This document shows, one piece after another, positions 33,876 to 42,714 of a DNA stretch of 64,000 nt. Both the position numbers and the translations under genes were made by a program. Source of the DNA: Halomonas sp. (GTDB lineage Bacteria; Pseudomonadota; Gammaproteobacteria; Pseudomonadales; Halomonadaceae); NCBI RefSeq assembly GCF_017983445.1, contig NZ_JAGOBJ010000002.1:248001-312000 (forward strand), read 5' to 3'. Under the pieces are notes generated by a model. It saw only the letters and a program-made list of their open reading frames with translations, did no database searches and was not told the DNA's origin. The first letter of the stretch is position 1, and every line of letters begins with the position of its first letter.

Positions 33876-35063
33876 TTACGGGGCTTTGTTGGTACCTGAG
33901 CCCTGAGTATTGCCGGAAGGCGTGTTCGAGCCTGCAAGACCTGGTTCTCTAACACCCTTTGAGGTATCCGGCGTGGTGCCCGTGGTGCTTGAACTAATGC
34001 CTGAGGCCGAATTATGGCCTGGCGGCTGACTGCTGGTTGAAGAGCCACCCGGCGTGGTGGAGCGAGGCGTCGATTGATAATTATCACTGGATGATGAATG
34101 CTTATCACCGTGTGAATCTTCTTTCATATGCTCAGCCTTTTCATGAAGCGTATGCTGCGCTTTATCCACCTGCTCCTGCCCCGCTTCTGCGGCCATATGT
34201 AAGGCGCGGTCGCGGTATTCGCCCATGTACTCATCTTCTTTACGCGTAGTCGGGAATAGGCTCGCCAGGGCGGCGCCTAACGCAACGCCCAAGGCACCTA
34301 CGACCAGCGGATGCTCCTGAATAAAGTCAGATGATTGACTACCTGCATGACGGGCGCGATCAGACATGTTGTGAAGATGATCCCGCGTGCCGTGCTGAAG
34401 GTGGGATGTAGAATCGCGCATACTGCCTCCCATATGCTGTGCCGTTTCGCCAAGATGATGCGCCTTGTCACTTATCTGGTGCGCCACGTCTTTGGCTTTT
34501 TCGCTGAAGTGGTGGGCCTTATCTTTGGCGCCCTCTGTCATGCTGCTCATCCGGCCTTTGCTTTCCCCATGGTGCTCGGGATTACCGGCAACGTAGCCTG
34601 GCGTGTTGGCATAGTTCGGCGAACCGCCATGCGTATGCGTACCTTCATGGACAGGAACACCCGGCGATCCATGAGAGCCGCTATAGCCGGTAGACGCATG
34701 CTCGTCCATATAGTGATGCGAAGCCCCACGCTGATAGCTGTGACCTTGGTTTGGATTGCGCTGGGCTAGCATCAACCAACCAAGGCCTGCGGTAGTTACC
34801 AGAAACGGCACCGGGTTTTGCTTGATGGTATTGCCCAGGTTGGACACAAACTCGTTGGCGCCACCATGCCGAATATAGTCGTAGGACGTATTTAAAAGCT
34901 GCTGAGGAGAAAAGCGTTCCTCGATTTCATGCAGCGTGGAGTCAAGGCGCTCGCGCGAACGATGAATATCCTTTTCGATCTCTTCAGTACTTCGATGATC
35001 GGGGCGATGATCATGACGCTCATCGTGCGCCTGGTCACTATGCTTATGATCGTGGTCACTCAT
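33876..35063 (-). CDS. DUF3618-domain protein with long low-complexity tail
   Basis: A 395-residue protein. Residues 25-60 (TEEIEKDIHRSRERLDSTLHEIEERFSPQQLL) match DUF3618. A short hydrophobic stretch follows (PFLVTTAGLGWLMLA), then a Gly/His/Ser-rich part, then repeated 11-residue-like amphipathic segments (KDKAHHFSEKAKDVAHQISDKAHHLGETAQ) like LEA or YtxH-type proteins, then a second TM helix (HPLVVGALGVALGAALASLF). The last 90 residues are Ser/Thr/Gly/Pro-rich and probably disordered. Related proteins are called nutrient-deprivation-induced. It overlaps the holin-X-like gene by 4 bp. Probable envelope-stress or desiccation role, by inference. Confidence 0.78.
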   Translation of the reverse strand: MSDHDHKHSDQAHDERHDHRPDHRSTEEIEKDIHRSRERLDSTLHEIEERFSPQQLLNTSYDYIRHGGANEFVSNLGNTIKQNPVPFLVTTAGLGWLMLAQRNPNQGHSYQRGASHHYMDEHASTGYSGSHGSPGVPVHEGTHTHGGSPNYANTPGYVAGNPEHHGESKGRMSSMTEGAKDKAHHFSEKAKDVAHQISDKAHHLGETAQHMGGSMRDSTSHLQHGTRDHLHNMSDRARHAGSQSSDFIQEHPLVVGALGVALGAALASLFPTTRKEDEYMGEYRDRALHMAAEAGQEQVDKAQHTLHEKAEHMKEDSHGDKHSSSSDNYQSTPRSTTPGGSSTSSQPPGHNSASGISSSTTGTTPDTSKGVREPGLAGSNTPSGNTQGSGTNKAP

Positions 35064-35497
35064 TTTAACTCCTCCTTGACGTTGCGCTGATGCTCCTTGG
35101 CGAATTCCTTATCGTTACGCAAACTGTCAATCGTGCGATTAGGCATTAGATTGCGGGCCTGGAGCTGTTTCATACCGCTTTTAAGCATAATGAAGCCGAT
35201 CAGTGTCACGACGACACCGACGATGATCGCGGATAGCCACGGCGTCATATCGGGTGGCAGCACTTCGTTTAGCACAAATACCAACGCGGCAAGCAACGTA
35301 AGAAAGCCGCCCAGCAGCACTGCGCCAGCGATTGCGATAGCCGCAATGCTCGTCATTACGTGATGCGTCTTTTCCGACATCTCGGCCTTGGCAAGCTCGG
35401 CCTCGTTGCGTACTAGAGACGTTATTTCCTGCATCACCGTCGATAAAAGCGATCCGACAGACGATCCTTGCGACGAAGTTTTATGATCTGAATCCAT
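35060..35497 (-). CDS. Phage-holin-X-like / actinobacterial holin-X superfamily membrane protein
   Basis: A 145-residue protein with AAGGAGGTTACGA before its ATG. An N-terminal amphipathic part (LLSTVMQEITSLVRNEAELAKAEMSEK) is followed by two TM helices (about 47-77 and 83-105). This is the layout of PF07332, annotated as phage holin family though mostly found in non-phage stress loci. It lies between the Ser/Gly-rich protein gene and the DUF3618 gene, which it overlaps. A genuine lysis role is unlikely because no lysis or phage genes are near. Confidence 0.85.
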   Translation of the reverse strand: MDSDHKTSSQGSSVGSLLSTVMQEITSLVRNEAELAKAEMSEKTHHVMTSIAAIAIAGAVLLGGFLTLLAALVFVLNEVLPPDMTPWLSAIIVGVVVTLIGFIMLKSGMKQLQARNLMPNRTIDSLRNDKEFAKEHQRNVKEELK

Positions 35498-35539
35498 TCG
35501 TAACCTCCTTTGCCCGGTAATCAGGGCGCTTAGCTAGAC

Positions 35540-35565
35540 GTTTAGAACGCTCAACTGTTCTAAAC
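35540..35565. promoter_or_regulatory. Perfect inverted repeat before the holin-X-like gene
   Basis: GTTTAGAAC (35540-35548) and GTTCTAAAC (35557-35565) around an 8-bp spacer, 43 bp upstream of the start codon at 35497. It could be an operator or an mRNA hairpin separating the first gene from the next two. There is no T-run beyond it. Confidence 0.55.
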
Positions 35566-35654
35566 CTGGGTCTGGGTTAAGCAGTAGCTCATAAGGATTC
35601 AATCAAAGCACCTTAGAGCTACTCACACATCGCTTAGAGGCTTCAAAAAAACCT

Positions 35655-36419
35655 TCAGATGCCTCCACCGGGGCCGCTCGGTTTGTTCACGGAACCCGGA
35701 CCACCCAAGGGGTCATTAGCCAAGCCTTGTGATGTGCTGGGCGAAGCCCCGGGATTGACCGTTGGTCCGCGCGAAGAACCTTGCAGCGACGAGCTCTGCT
35801 GAGCCGGGTCATGTGCCATGCCTGCCGAAGCACCGTGCATAATGCCAGCCGATGGGTTGTCGGGCGTGGGAGACGAATGGCTGGAGTACGCGCCTGAAGG
35901 CTGATTTGAGTAACCGCTGGACTGGTGAGAATGATCACTTGATGAATGCGAATGCTGACCAGAACTGCGTAAAAAGCGTGTTAGCAAGAAGCCTGCGGCA
36001 ATCGCACCACCAAAGAACAGCGCTGGCTCGCGACGGCTATAGCTTTGCGCTTCCTGACAAATGCTTTTCAAATCTTTGTCACGCAGTTTGTTCGAGAAAC
36101 GATCAGCGGTATCAGCAAGCTTTCTGACCTGTTGGGAGAAGTAGGGCTGCTGCTGATTGTCGAACTCATCTGCCATTTTATAAAAGACGCTGGTAAATTT
36201 TTGCGTCTGCTCGGCAGCGGTATCGCGCTGTTGATTATAAAAGTTTTCAGCCTGATGCTGAGCTGCTTCACTCACATCATGGACAGCATCCCGACCTTGC
36301 TGCTTTAGATGGTCGCTGTTGGGAGAATGCGTTGTACCGTTATTCGATTGAGGCGAACCGGTAGCCGTATTCGGCGTGGATGAAGAACCTGGGTCAGCCT
36401 GTTTTCCATGATCAATCAT
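35655..36419 (-). CDS. Ser/Gly-rich protein with one TM helix, stress-cluster member
   Basis: A 254-residue protein with GGAGGAAGTGACAA before its ATG. Residues 1-40 are Asn/Ser/Thr-rich. Residues 40-125 are helical and Gln-rich (EAAQHQAENFYNQQRDTAAEQTQKF, then YFSQQVRKLADTADRFSNKL). One TM helix lies at about 132-150 (ALFFGGAIAAGFLLTRFL), followed by a 100-residue Ser/Gly/Pro tail. The pattern resembles the DUF883/YtxH-like and nutrient-deprivation-induced proteins. It is the promoter-proximal gene of the leftward stress cluster. No enzymatic motif is seen. Confidence 0.72.
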   Translation of the reverse strand: MIDHGKQADPGSSSTPNTATGSPQSNNGTTHSPNSDHLKQQGRDAVHDVSEAAQHQAENFYNQQRDTAAEQTQKFTSVFYKMADEFDNQQQPYFSQQVRKLADTADRFSNKLRDKDLKSICQEAQSYSRREPALFFGGAIAAGFLLTRFLRSSGQHSHSSSDHSHQSSGYSNQPSGAYSSHSSPTPDNPSAGIMHGASAGMAHDPAQQSSSLQGSSRGPTVNPGASPSTSQGLANDPLGGPGSVNKPSGPGGGI

Positions 36420-37131
36420 TTGTCACTTCCTCCTTGTCGCTTCACTCATTAGCGTACTTAATGAATAAGTACGGCAGGTGAAACAAAACGAACTGGACCT
36501 CTGCTACATTAAGAAACGCTTTATAAAGTTTCCAATCAATGAAAGATTAAATGGAATACTTAATTTAAGCGTCTTTTCAATATAGTTGGCTTCCCTATGC
36601 TGTCAATTGTTACTCAGGACCTCTACTCAATAGAAAATAACTTTAATCATTATCAACCCAAGTCAATTAACAAACATTAAAAAATAATTCACTGAAATGT
36701 TTATATTTTAAATTTTAATAAAAATTACAATGACTTAATCGTCAGCGATTTTTTCAAAACCCTATATAAGTGATAATATCAAAATCAACATTAACGAATT
36801 TTTCGCCAACGGCGCAAAATTCTACACTTTATTAAACGTCAATTTTCTTAAGGCTACTTTATCAATAGCTCAACCTATTCTTTTGGGCCAAACTTCAATT
36901 TAGTCAAATCCGACAGCTTCCCTTAAAGTCAGTAATGTTGAAAAAATCGATTATTTAATCGCCATCACTATTAGCGTAAACCGCTAACATTTATAAAAAA
37001 GCCAGCTTATAAGCTTTATGGTTTGGCCCTCATTACAGGGGTGCGCTAGGGTAAATATGGACGTAACAGCGCCTGGGCGTGATCGCCTTCGGTGTTGGAA
37101 GGATTACTGTGCCAACAAGGAGTAATTGCAC
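36420..37131. other. About 710 bp AT-rich intergenic region between divergent stress genes
   Basis: No gene was found. The first part carries a perfect inverted repeat CGTACTTA-ATGAA-TAAGTACG (36453-36473), close to the start of the leftward gene. The middle (36540-36960) is strongly AT-rich with long A and T tracts. The palindrome AGCTTATAAGCT (37009-37016 region) lies in the expected promoter zone of the rightward reductase. It may bind nucleoid proteins or a stress sigma factor, or encode a small RNA; the sequence alone does not decide. Confidence 0.45.
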
Positions 37132-37986
37132 ATGAGTGAGCAAAATCAACCGCCTCAGCATCAGGATAAACAGCCAGGCGACGAGCATGAAATGCGCCCG
37201 GAACCTGAATTCATTCGCGATAGCTATCAGGGAACTCAAAAGCTTAAAGATAAGGTCGCTATTATTACCGGCGGCGATAGCGGTATTGGACGTGCTGTTG
37301 CGGTGCACTACGCCCGTGAAGGCGCCGATAGCGTTATTGTTCATCTGGAAGAGGATAAAGATGCTGAAGATACTAAAGCGCTGGTAGAGGTCGAAGGCCG
37401 CCGCTGCCTGATATTAAAGGGCGATGTTGCAGATCCTAAGTTTTGCCGTGACATAGTCAAGAAGACGTTGGATCACTTCGGCAAGCTCAATATTGTGGTC
37501 AACAATGCCGCCGAGCAGTACGACTGGAACGATCTGACCGAGGTTCCGGATGATCAGATAATGCGCACCTTCCAGACCAATATTTTCAGTCACTTTTATG
37601 TGACGAAAGCCGCGCTGCCGCATATGCAAAAGGGCGATACCATTATCGAGACCTCCTCTATCAACGCCTTTAAAGGCAACGATACGCTGATTGATTACAG
37701 CGCCACCAAAGGGGCGATTCAAGGGTTTATGCGTTCAATGGCCATGTCGTTGATGGGGCGCGGCATTCGCGTTAACGCCGTGGCGCCAGGCCCGGTATGG
37801 ACCCCGCTGATTCCCGCAAGCTTCGATGATGAGAAGGTGGCTTCGTTTGGCGGCCAGGTGCCAATGAAACGCGCGGGCCAGCCTAGTGAAATGGGGCCCG
37901 CCTATGTGTACCTGGCAAGCGAAGATTCTTCGTATATGACCGGGCAGACCCTTCACCTTAACGGTGGGGTTATTTTAAATACTTAA
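37132..37986 (+). CDS. SDR family oxidoreductase, YghA-like
   Basis: A 284-residue SDR with an N-terminal extension (QPPQHQDKQPGDEHEMRPEP) typical of the YghA/general stress protein 39 group. The start is ATG at 37132 with AAGGAGTAATTGCAC upstream. The cofactor motif is TGGDSGIGRAV, followed by NNAAEQYDWND. The catalytic residues are the Ser of ETSSINAF and YSATKGA. Relatives reduce small aldehydes or ketones and are induced in general stress. It is divergent from the DUF3618/holin cluster over the 0.7-kb AT-rich region, so the four genes may be co-regulated. Confidence 0.93.
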   Translation: MSEQNQPPQHQDKQPGDEHEMRPEPEFIRDSYQGTQKLKDKVAIITGGDSGIGRAVAVHYAREGADSVIVHLEEDKDAEDTKALVEVEGRRCLILKGDVADPKFCRDIVKKTLDHFGKLNIVVNNAAEQYDWNDLTEVPDDQIMRTFQTNIFSHFYVTKAALPHMQKGDTIIETSSINAFKGNDTLIDYSATKGAIQGFMRSMAMSLMGRGIRVNAVAPGPVWTPLIPASFDDEKVASFGGQVPMKRAGQPSEMGPAYVYLASEDSSYMTGQTLHLNGGVILNT

Positions 37987-38033
37987 GCTGAGTATATAAG
38001 CTAGGTATTGAATTAAATGCCGGAGAGGAGCTG

Positions 38034-38084
38034 GGGCGGCTTCGCCGCCCTTCCGCGGGTGCGCTGGCGCTTACTACGCGCTAC
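38034..38084. repeat. REP-like hairpin unit
   Basis: A perfect GGGCGGC-TTC-GCCGCCC hairpin (38034-38050) is followed by CGCGGGTGCGCTGGCGCTTA and a GCGCTAC end. This wording (CGGGTGCGCTGGCGCTTAC...GCTAC) resembles the REP/BIME elements scattered between genes in gammaproteobacteria. It could also terminate the reductase transcript. Confidence 0.5.
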
Positions 38085-38149
38085 ATGGGTACTGCACACC
38101 CAAGAAAAGGTAGACAACGAGGCAGGTGACAAATAAATCACATAGACCA

Positions 38150-38254
38150 GTAGCGCGGGTAACGCTTGCGAGGTACGAGCAAAAGGCACCCGCGAAAGGC
38201 GGCGCTAGCCGCCCGGGTGCGCCATCAAATGCCCCCCGGATCGCAGCGGGCTAC
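38150..38254. repeat. REP/BIME-like palindromic element with nested hairpins
   Basis: Bounded by GTAGCGCGGGT at 38150 and GCGGGCTAC at 38254. In the middle an outer repeat GCACCCG / CGGGTGC (38186-38192, 38214-38220) encloses an inner GGCGGC-GCTA-GCCGCC (38198-38213). Together with the unit at 38034 it forms a pair in opposite orientation. It lies between the SDR gene and argA. Confidence 0.55.
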
Positions 38255-38264
38255 TCATGCCTGA

Positions 38265-39581
38265 TTAGCCTGTTAATGTCTTTACCAACACCTTCGATTT
38301 ACGTGCGTGGTTATAGGCTTCGCGTTTCAAGGGCGGCAAATCATCCAGGCTGGCCGTTTGAAAGCCGTGTTCCACAAACCAGTGGGCGGTATGGGTGGTT
38401 AACACGAAGATGTCGCTGACACCGCGCTGACGAGCACGGCGCTCCATAGCTTCCATCAAACGCTCGCCGCGCTCGCCCCCCCGGTAGCTACCGTGTACCG
38501 CCACACAGGCAAGCTCGGCAATGGTGGTCTCGGGGAACAGGTGCAGCGCGGCGCAGCCAATCACCATGCCGTCACGCTCGATAACCATATAGTCATCAAT
38601 TTCATGCTCCAGGCGCTCACGCGAACGCGCCACCAGCATGCCGCGGTGCTCCAGAGGCTCAAGCAGCTCCAAAAGCCCGGCAATATCGTTTAGCTTGGCC
38701 GGGCGCAGCTGCTCGTAGCGGTGCTGAGTGATCATGGTGCCCACGCCATCGCGGGTAAATAGCTCCCCCAGCAGCGCGTCGTGGTTGCGCCACGACAACA
38801 GGTGCGTGCGGGCGACGCCCTCAAGTGCGGCGTTACACGCAGCCTGAAGATGGCGGGCAAGCTCGCTGCCGGGCAGCGCGCTTTCAAGCCGCGGCTCGGC
38901 ATCGGCAGGGGTTAGCTGGCGCAGCAAGGCGCCCTCTTCATCCTGCAGGCCTTCCGAATCACCCAGCAATATCAACTTGTCGGCCTTGAGCGCCACGGCC
39001 GCGTGCTGGGCAACTTCCGCGGCGTCCAGATCAAATACTTCACCCGTGCTTGAAAAGCCCAGCGGCGGTAGAAGCACTAACGAACCTTTATCCAGCAGGC
39101 CTTCAATGGCGCTTGCGCGCACGCGGCGCACTTCGCCACTGTGATCAAAATCGACCCCCTCACGCACACCCAAGGGTTTGGCGGTAACCAGGTTGCCGGA
39201 AATCACACTGAGCTCAACGCCGTGCAGCGGCGTACTGGGCAGGCCAAGTGACAACCGCGCCTCAAGCCAGAGCCGCTGATGGGCGGCGACCTGCTCTACG
39301 TGGGTCATCACCGCACGGTCAGCCACCCAGCGGCCGCTAAAGCGTGTAGGCTCAACGTTTGCTTGGGTAAGCGCTTCCTGCACCTGAGGGCGCGTGCCGA
39401 ATACCACCACCAAACGCACGCCCAGGGTATGTAGCAGCGCTAAATCCTGAATGAGCTGCTCCCCGCGGCCAGACGCCATGGCTTCGCCTTCAATCAAGAT
39501 GACAAAGGTTCGCCCCCGATGCGCATTAATGTAGGGGGAAGCGTTACGAAACCAATCAACAAAGGGGAAGTGCTTATCCAA
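38265..39581 (-). CDS. argA: N-acetylglutamate synthase
   Basis: A 438-residue enzyme acetylating glutamate with acetyl-CoA, first step of arginine synthesis. It has the classical two-domain form: an amino-acid-kinase-like domain (residues 1-290; PYINAHRGRTFVILIEGEA, GLLDKGSLVLLPPLGFSSTGEVFDLD) that binds arginine as feedback inhibitor, and a C-terminal GNAT domain (about 290-438; ELACVAVHGSYRGGERGERLM as the acetyl-CoA loop). The closing DLPPLKREAYNHARKSKVL is a hallmark of ArgA. It stands alone, as in E. coli. Its promoter must lie between 39582 and the terminator at 39644. Confidence 0.97.
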   Translation of the reverse strand: MDKHFPFVDWFRNASPYINAHRGRTFVILIEGEAMASGRGEQLIQDLALLHTLGVRLVVVFGTRPQVQEALTQANVEPTRFSGRWVADRAVMTHVEQVAAHQRLWLEARLSLGLPSTPLHGVELSVISGNLVTAKPLGVREGVDFDHSGEVRRVRASAIEGLLDKGSLVLLPPLGFSSTGEVFDLDAAEVAQHAAVALKADKLILLGDSEGLQDEEGALLRQLTPADAEPRLESALPGSELARHLQAACNAALEGVARTHLLSWRNHDALLGELFTRDGVGTMITQHRYEQLRPAKLNDIAGLLELLEPLEHRGMLVARSRERLEHEIDDYMVIERDGMVIGCAALHLFPETTIAELACVAVHGSYRGGERGERLMEAMERRARQRGVSDIFVLTTHTAHWFVEHGFQTASLDDLPPLKREAYNHARKSKVLVKTLTG

Positions 39582-39643
39582 GGGCCGCTCTCCGGCAGCA
39601 GGCGAATAGGGGTAACGACCATTACTTTAACAGAGCATACAAA

Positions 39644-39680
39644 ACAGCGGCACCTTCTTGTGTAAAGAAGGTGCCGCTGT
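39644..39680. terminator. Terminator of the Pit phosphate transport operon
   Basis: A perfect 16-bp stem (39644-39659 with 39665-39680), loop GTGTA; on the minus strand it is followed by TTTT. It is 54 bp after the stop of the transporter gene and just upstream of argA. Confidence 0.93.
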
Positions 39681-39733
39681 ACTAGGATCTAAAGATCGAG
39701 ATATGGCGTACTACAGCAGGGTGAGCCTGCCTT

Positions 39734-40999
39734 TTAACCGAACATACCTTTAAACATAAAGAAGAAGAGAATGGCCAGACCAGCGCCTGCCGGCAGGGTG
39801 ATCAGCCAAGACATGACGATGGTACCGATAACCTGAAGATTGAGTGCCGCCATGCCACGTGCCAGGCCCACCCCCAAAACGGCCCCTACGAGGGTATGGG
39901 TGGTAGAAATGGGTAAGCCGGTGCCCGACGCCAGAACCACCGTGGTGGCTGCCGCCAATGTCGCTGCAAACCCCCGGCTGGGTGTCAGTTCTGTAATACC
40001 TGTGCCTACTGTTGCGATCACTTTATGACCGTAGGTAACCAGGCCGACCACAATTCCCCCTCCGCCTAATACCAGTACCCACCAAGGTATCAGGGAGGCG
40101 CCATCAATCATTCCTTCGCTGCGCACCACGCTTATGACGGCGGCCAGAGGACCAACCGCATTGGCAACATCATTGGAACCGTGAGCGAATGCCATGGCGC
40201 AAGCGGTGAATACCATTAACACACCGAATACACGCTCAACGTTGGCATAACCAAAATGGTCATTAGTGCTCTGCACATAGCGGATGCGGCGCTGCATGAA
40301 AAAGCCTAACATGGCAATCAGTAGGCCAACGACGATCGAGAGTAGAAAACTCTGGGTAAAGGTAAGCTCAAGCCCCACATGAGATAAGCCTTTGGTCAGT
40401 GTCACCATCGCAACGATAAAGCCCACCAGGAAGGTATAAGCTGGCACATAGCGCTTGGCCGCCATAAATGGGTCACTGCTTTCGAAAATCAAATGGTGAA
40501 CCGATTTAAACAGGACAAAGGAAATGGTGCCTGCCAAAAGGGGCGAGACAATCCAACTGGAAGCAATAGTGGCAACACTTCCCCAGGCAACTGCCTCCAT
40601 GCCCACGCCAACGGCACCGAACCCGACAATGGCTCCGACAATGGAGTGAGTAGTGGAAACAGGCCACCCCTTGGCCGATGCCACCATAAGCCAGATAGCC
40701 GCTGCCAGCAGTGCAGACAACATGCCATAGACCAATAACTGAGGATCATCCACAAACAAATCCGGGGCTACGATTCCGCCGCGGATAGTAGCAGTCACTT
40801 CGCCACCGGCCAGCCAGGCCCCCATGAACTCAAAGACGACAGCAATCAAAATCGCCTGTTTGATGGTGATCGCTTTGGACCCCACCGAGGTACCCATGGC
40901 GTTCGCCACATCATTGGCACCGACACCCCACGCCATAAAGAAGCCGAAGAGACATGCCAGAATAATAAAAATTTCACCGTGCTGGGCAATAATATGCAT
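39734..40999 (-). CDS. pitA: Low-affinity inorganic phosphate transporter (Pit family)
   Basis: A 421-residue inner-membrane protein with about ten helices. The two PiT signatures are visible as an inverted duplication: GANDVANAMGTSVGSKA near residue 27 and AHGSNDVANAVGPLAAV near residue 285, plus paired STTHSIVGAIVG and STTHTLVGAVLG. It imports phosphate as a metal complex with protons or sodium. It is shorter than E. coli PitA (499) and of the kind partnered with a PhoU-like protein, encoded 9 bp upstream. Confidence 0.94.
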   Translation of the reverse strand: MHIIAQHGEIFIILACLFGFFMAWGVGANDVANAMGTSVGSKAITIKQAILIAVVFEFMGAWLAGGEVTATIRGGIVAPDLFVDDPQLLVYGMLSALLAAAIWLMVASAKGWPVSTTHSIVGAIVGFGAVGVGMEAVAWGSVATIASSWIVSPLLAGTISFVLFKSVHHLIFESSDPFMAAKRYVPAYTFLVGFIVAMVTLTKGLSHVGLELTFTQSFLLSIVVGLLIAMLGFFMQRRIRYVQSTNDHFGYANVERVFGVLMVFTACAMAFAHGSNDVANAVGPLAAVISVVRSEGMIDGASLIPWWVLVLGGGGIVVGLVTYGHKVIATVGTGITELTPSRGFAATLAAATTVVLASGTGLPISTTHTLVGAVLGVGLARGMAALNLQVIGTIVMSWLITLPAGAGLAILFFFMFKGMFG

Positions 41000-41008
41000 G
41001 AAATCCCC

Positions 41009-41689
41009 TTAGCGAGCGGTCAAAATCTGCAAGCGACTGCCCACACGCTCAGCGCGATCGGACACTTCACCTACCCATTCGATAATTTTATATAGGAAGA
41101 TCACGTCGACAGGCGGCAGTTGACCTTCAAGTTGAAACAGCTGTCGGCGAATGGCCACCTGCTGACTGTCTGCTTGATGCTCAAGGTTATGCAGCTCGCG
41201 AATCATGTTGTGCATCACATCGGAAACATTACGTCCAAAGCCTGATTCCAACAGTTCTTTGAGCTCTTCCAGCGCCTGACGCGCTTGGGCGACACAGGCC
41301 ACACTCGTCACGATATAATCGCGCATCAACCCAGCCAACTCGTCGGGGATACGCATCTTACGCCCCAGCATAATGCCGGTGATATCGCGCACCTTGTTGG
41401 CGATTTTGTCCTGCACGCTAATCAAATCCAGCAAGTCAGAACGAGAAACCGGTAAAAACATGGTGTTGGGTAGATTGAGCCGCAATTCTGTCTTCAGTAC
41501 ATCTGCCTCATGCTCAAGGTGGGTAATAGTTTCGCGCAATTCAGCCGCGCGATCCCAGTCACCGGCAAGTGATGCTTCAAAGAACGGTAAGAGTTGGTCG
41601 GCGCATTCATTGGCCTTGACGATGTGAGCCAGCAGCGGTTGGAATGGCGAGCGGCCAAACATTGAGGAAAAAGGGTTGGAGTTAACCAT
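41009..41689 (-). CDS. DUF47 / PhoU-like accessory protein of Pit transporter (TIGR00153 family)
   Basis: A 226-residue helical protein. I use the ATG at 41689 (MVNSNPFSSMFGRSPFQPL) with AAGG upstream, which gives the standard length. The family pattern is seen in CADQLLPFFEASLAGDWDRA, LEHEADVLKTELRLNLP (metal-binding acidic helix) and LHNLEHQADSQQ. These proteins are distant relatives of PhoU and are nearly always encoded with a Pit transporter, which they probably regulate. They sit 9 bp apart here and share the terminator at 39644. Confidence 0.92.
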   Translation of the reverse strand: MVNSNPFSSMFGRSPFQPLLAHIVKANECADQLLPFFEASLAGDWDRAAELRETITHLEHEADVLKTELRLNLPNTMFLPVSRSDLLDLISVQDKIANKVRDITGIMLGRKMRIPDELAGLMRDYIVTSVACVAQARQALEELKELLESGFGRNVSDVMHNMIRELHNLEHQADSQQVAIRRQLFQLEGQLPPVDVIFLYKIIEWVGEVSDRAERVGSRLQILTAR

Positions 41690-41826
41690 AGTGCCTTTGA
41701 GCCTATTTTCGGGGGAGCCTGGAAATGGCGACGCTAGTATAAAGAGTGCGCCCGCCGCCGTCATGAAAACTTCATATTGGTAGCAAAAATTTCACCAGCA
41801 TTTCACGCTTAAGAGTGGCTATTGTC

Positions 41827-42714
41827 ATGAAAAATGCAACACCTATTGAAGTAGAGTTGAAACTCGCCCTTGCGCCTTCCGGCATTGGGGCCTTGCTAAA
41901 CCATCCGCTAGTGGCGTCTCAACCGCCGCTAACGCAAACGCTCGCCAATACCTATTTCGATACCCCAACCAACGATTTAGCCAACGCCCGCGTAGCCGTT
42001 CGCCTTCGCCAGGTGGATGAACGCGTACTGCAAACCGTAAAAACCGCAGGCCATGGCGGTGGCGGGTTATCCAGCCGCCAAGAGTGGGAGTGGTCGGTCA
42101 CAGGTACCCAATTGGATCAGGAAGGCTTGGCCACGCTACCACCCTTTCAGGATAAACTGGCCGAGCAGCTTGAAAACCTTGCTCCTAAATTGCGTACCGA
42201 TTTTACCCGGCGCAGCTGGCAGCTGAACTGGCAAGGTAGCCATGTTGAAGTGGTAATGGATGAAGGCGAGATTGAGAGCGGTGCTTATCGCACGCCTATT
42301 TGTGAGCTAGAGCTTGAGTTAAAAGCCGGCGAGCCCGAAACCCTGTGGTCGTTAGCGATTGCGTTTGCCGAAAAGATTCCACTGCGCCCTTCTGATAGTA
42401 GTAAGGCAGCCCGCGGCAATGCCTTAACTGCCCAGCAATGGCCGCTACCCGAGGCAACCACCCCAGCGCAATGGCTTCACCGGGCAACGCTTGCCCTGGA
42501 CGCCTATCACGATAGCCAGCAAGGCCACTACCTCAATTTGGCCCAGGAAGCGTTAGCCCAGCTGGCTGAGCATCCAGCATTGCCTACCGATATGCAGGCG
42601 CAAGCTAAAGCCTTACCGGCAGCACTCTCGTCCGATGGCCAGCCCAGCATTGCCTACGGCGTTACTCTATTGACGCTTTCACATCGTTTAGCGCTGCAAA
42701 GCGCGCTAAGCTAA
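41827..42714 (+). CDS. CYTH domain protein (triphosphate tunnel metalloenzyme)
   Basis: A 295-residue protein. The start ATG at 41827 gives the N-terminus MKNATPIEVELKLAL, in which EVELK is the ExExK motif of the CYTH family. Other conserved charged strands of the tunnel are TYFDTP, RVAVRLRQV, KTAG and ICELELELKAGEP. Bacterial members such as YgiF hydrolyse inorganic triphosphate. A C-terminal all-helical part of about 85 residues is shorter than the CHAD domain of YgiF. Divergent from the Pit operon by 137 bp; a link with phosphate metabolism is plausible but unproven. Confidence 0.88.
   Translation: MKNATPIEVELKLALAPSGIGALLNHPLVASQPPLTQTLANTYFDTPTNDLANARVAVRLRQVDERVLQTVKTAGHGGGGLSSRQEWEWSVTGTQLDQEGLATLPPFQDKLAEQLENLAPKLRTDFTRRSWQLNWQGSHVEVVMDEGEIESGAYRTPICELELELKAGEPETLWSLAIAFAEKIPLRPSDSSKAARGNALTAQQWPLPEATTPAQWLHRATLALDAYHDSQQGHYLNLAQEALAQLAEHPALPTDMQAQAKALPAALSSDGQPSIAYGVTLLTLSHRLALQSALS

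Noticed and set aside
35060-35497. Holin-X-like gene as evidence for a phage or gene-transfer agent
   Set aside because: The family is mostly chromosomal in stress loci and no endolysin or structural genes are near.
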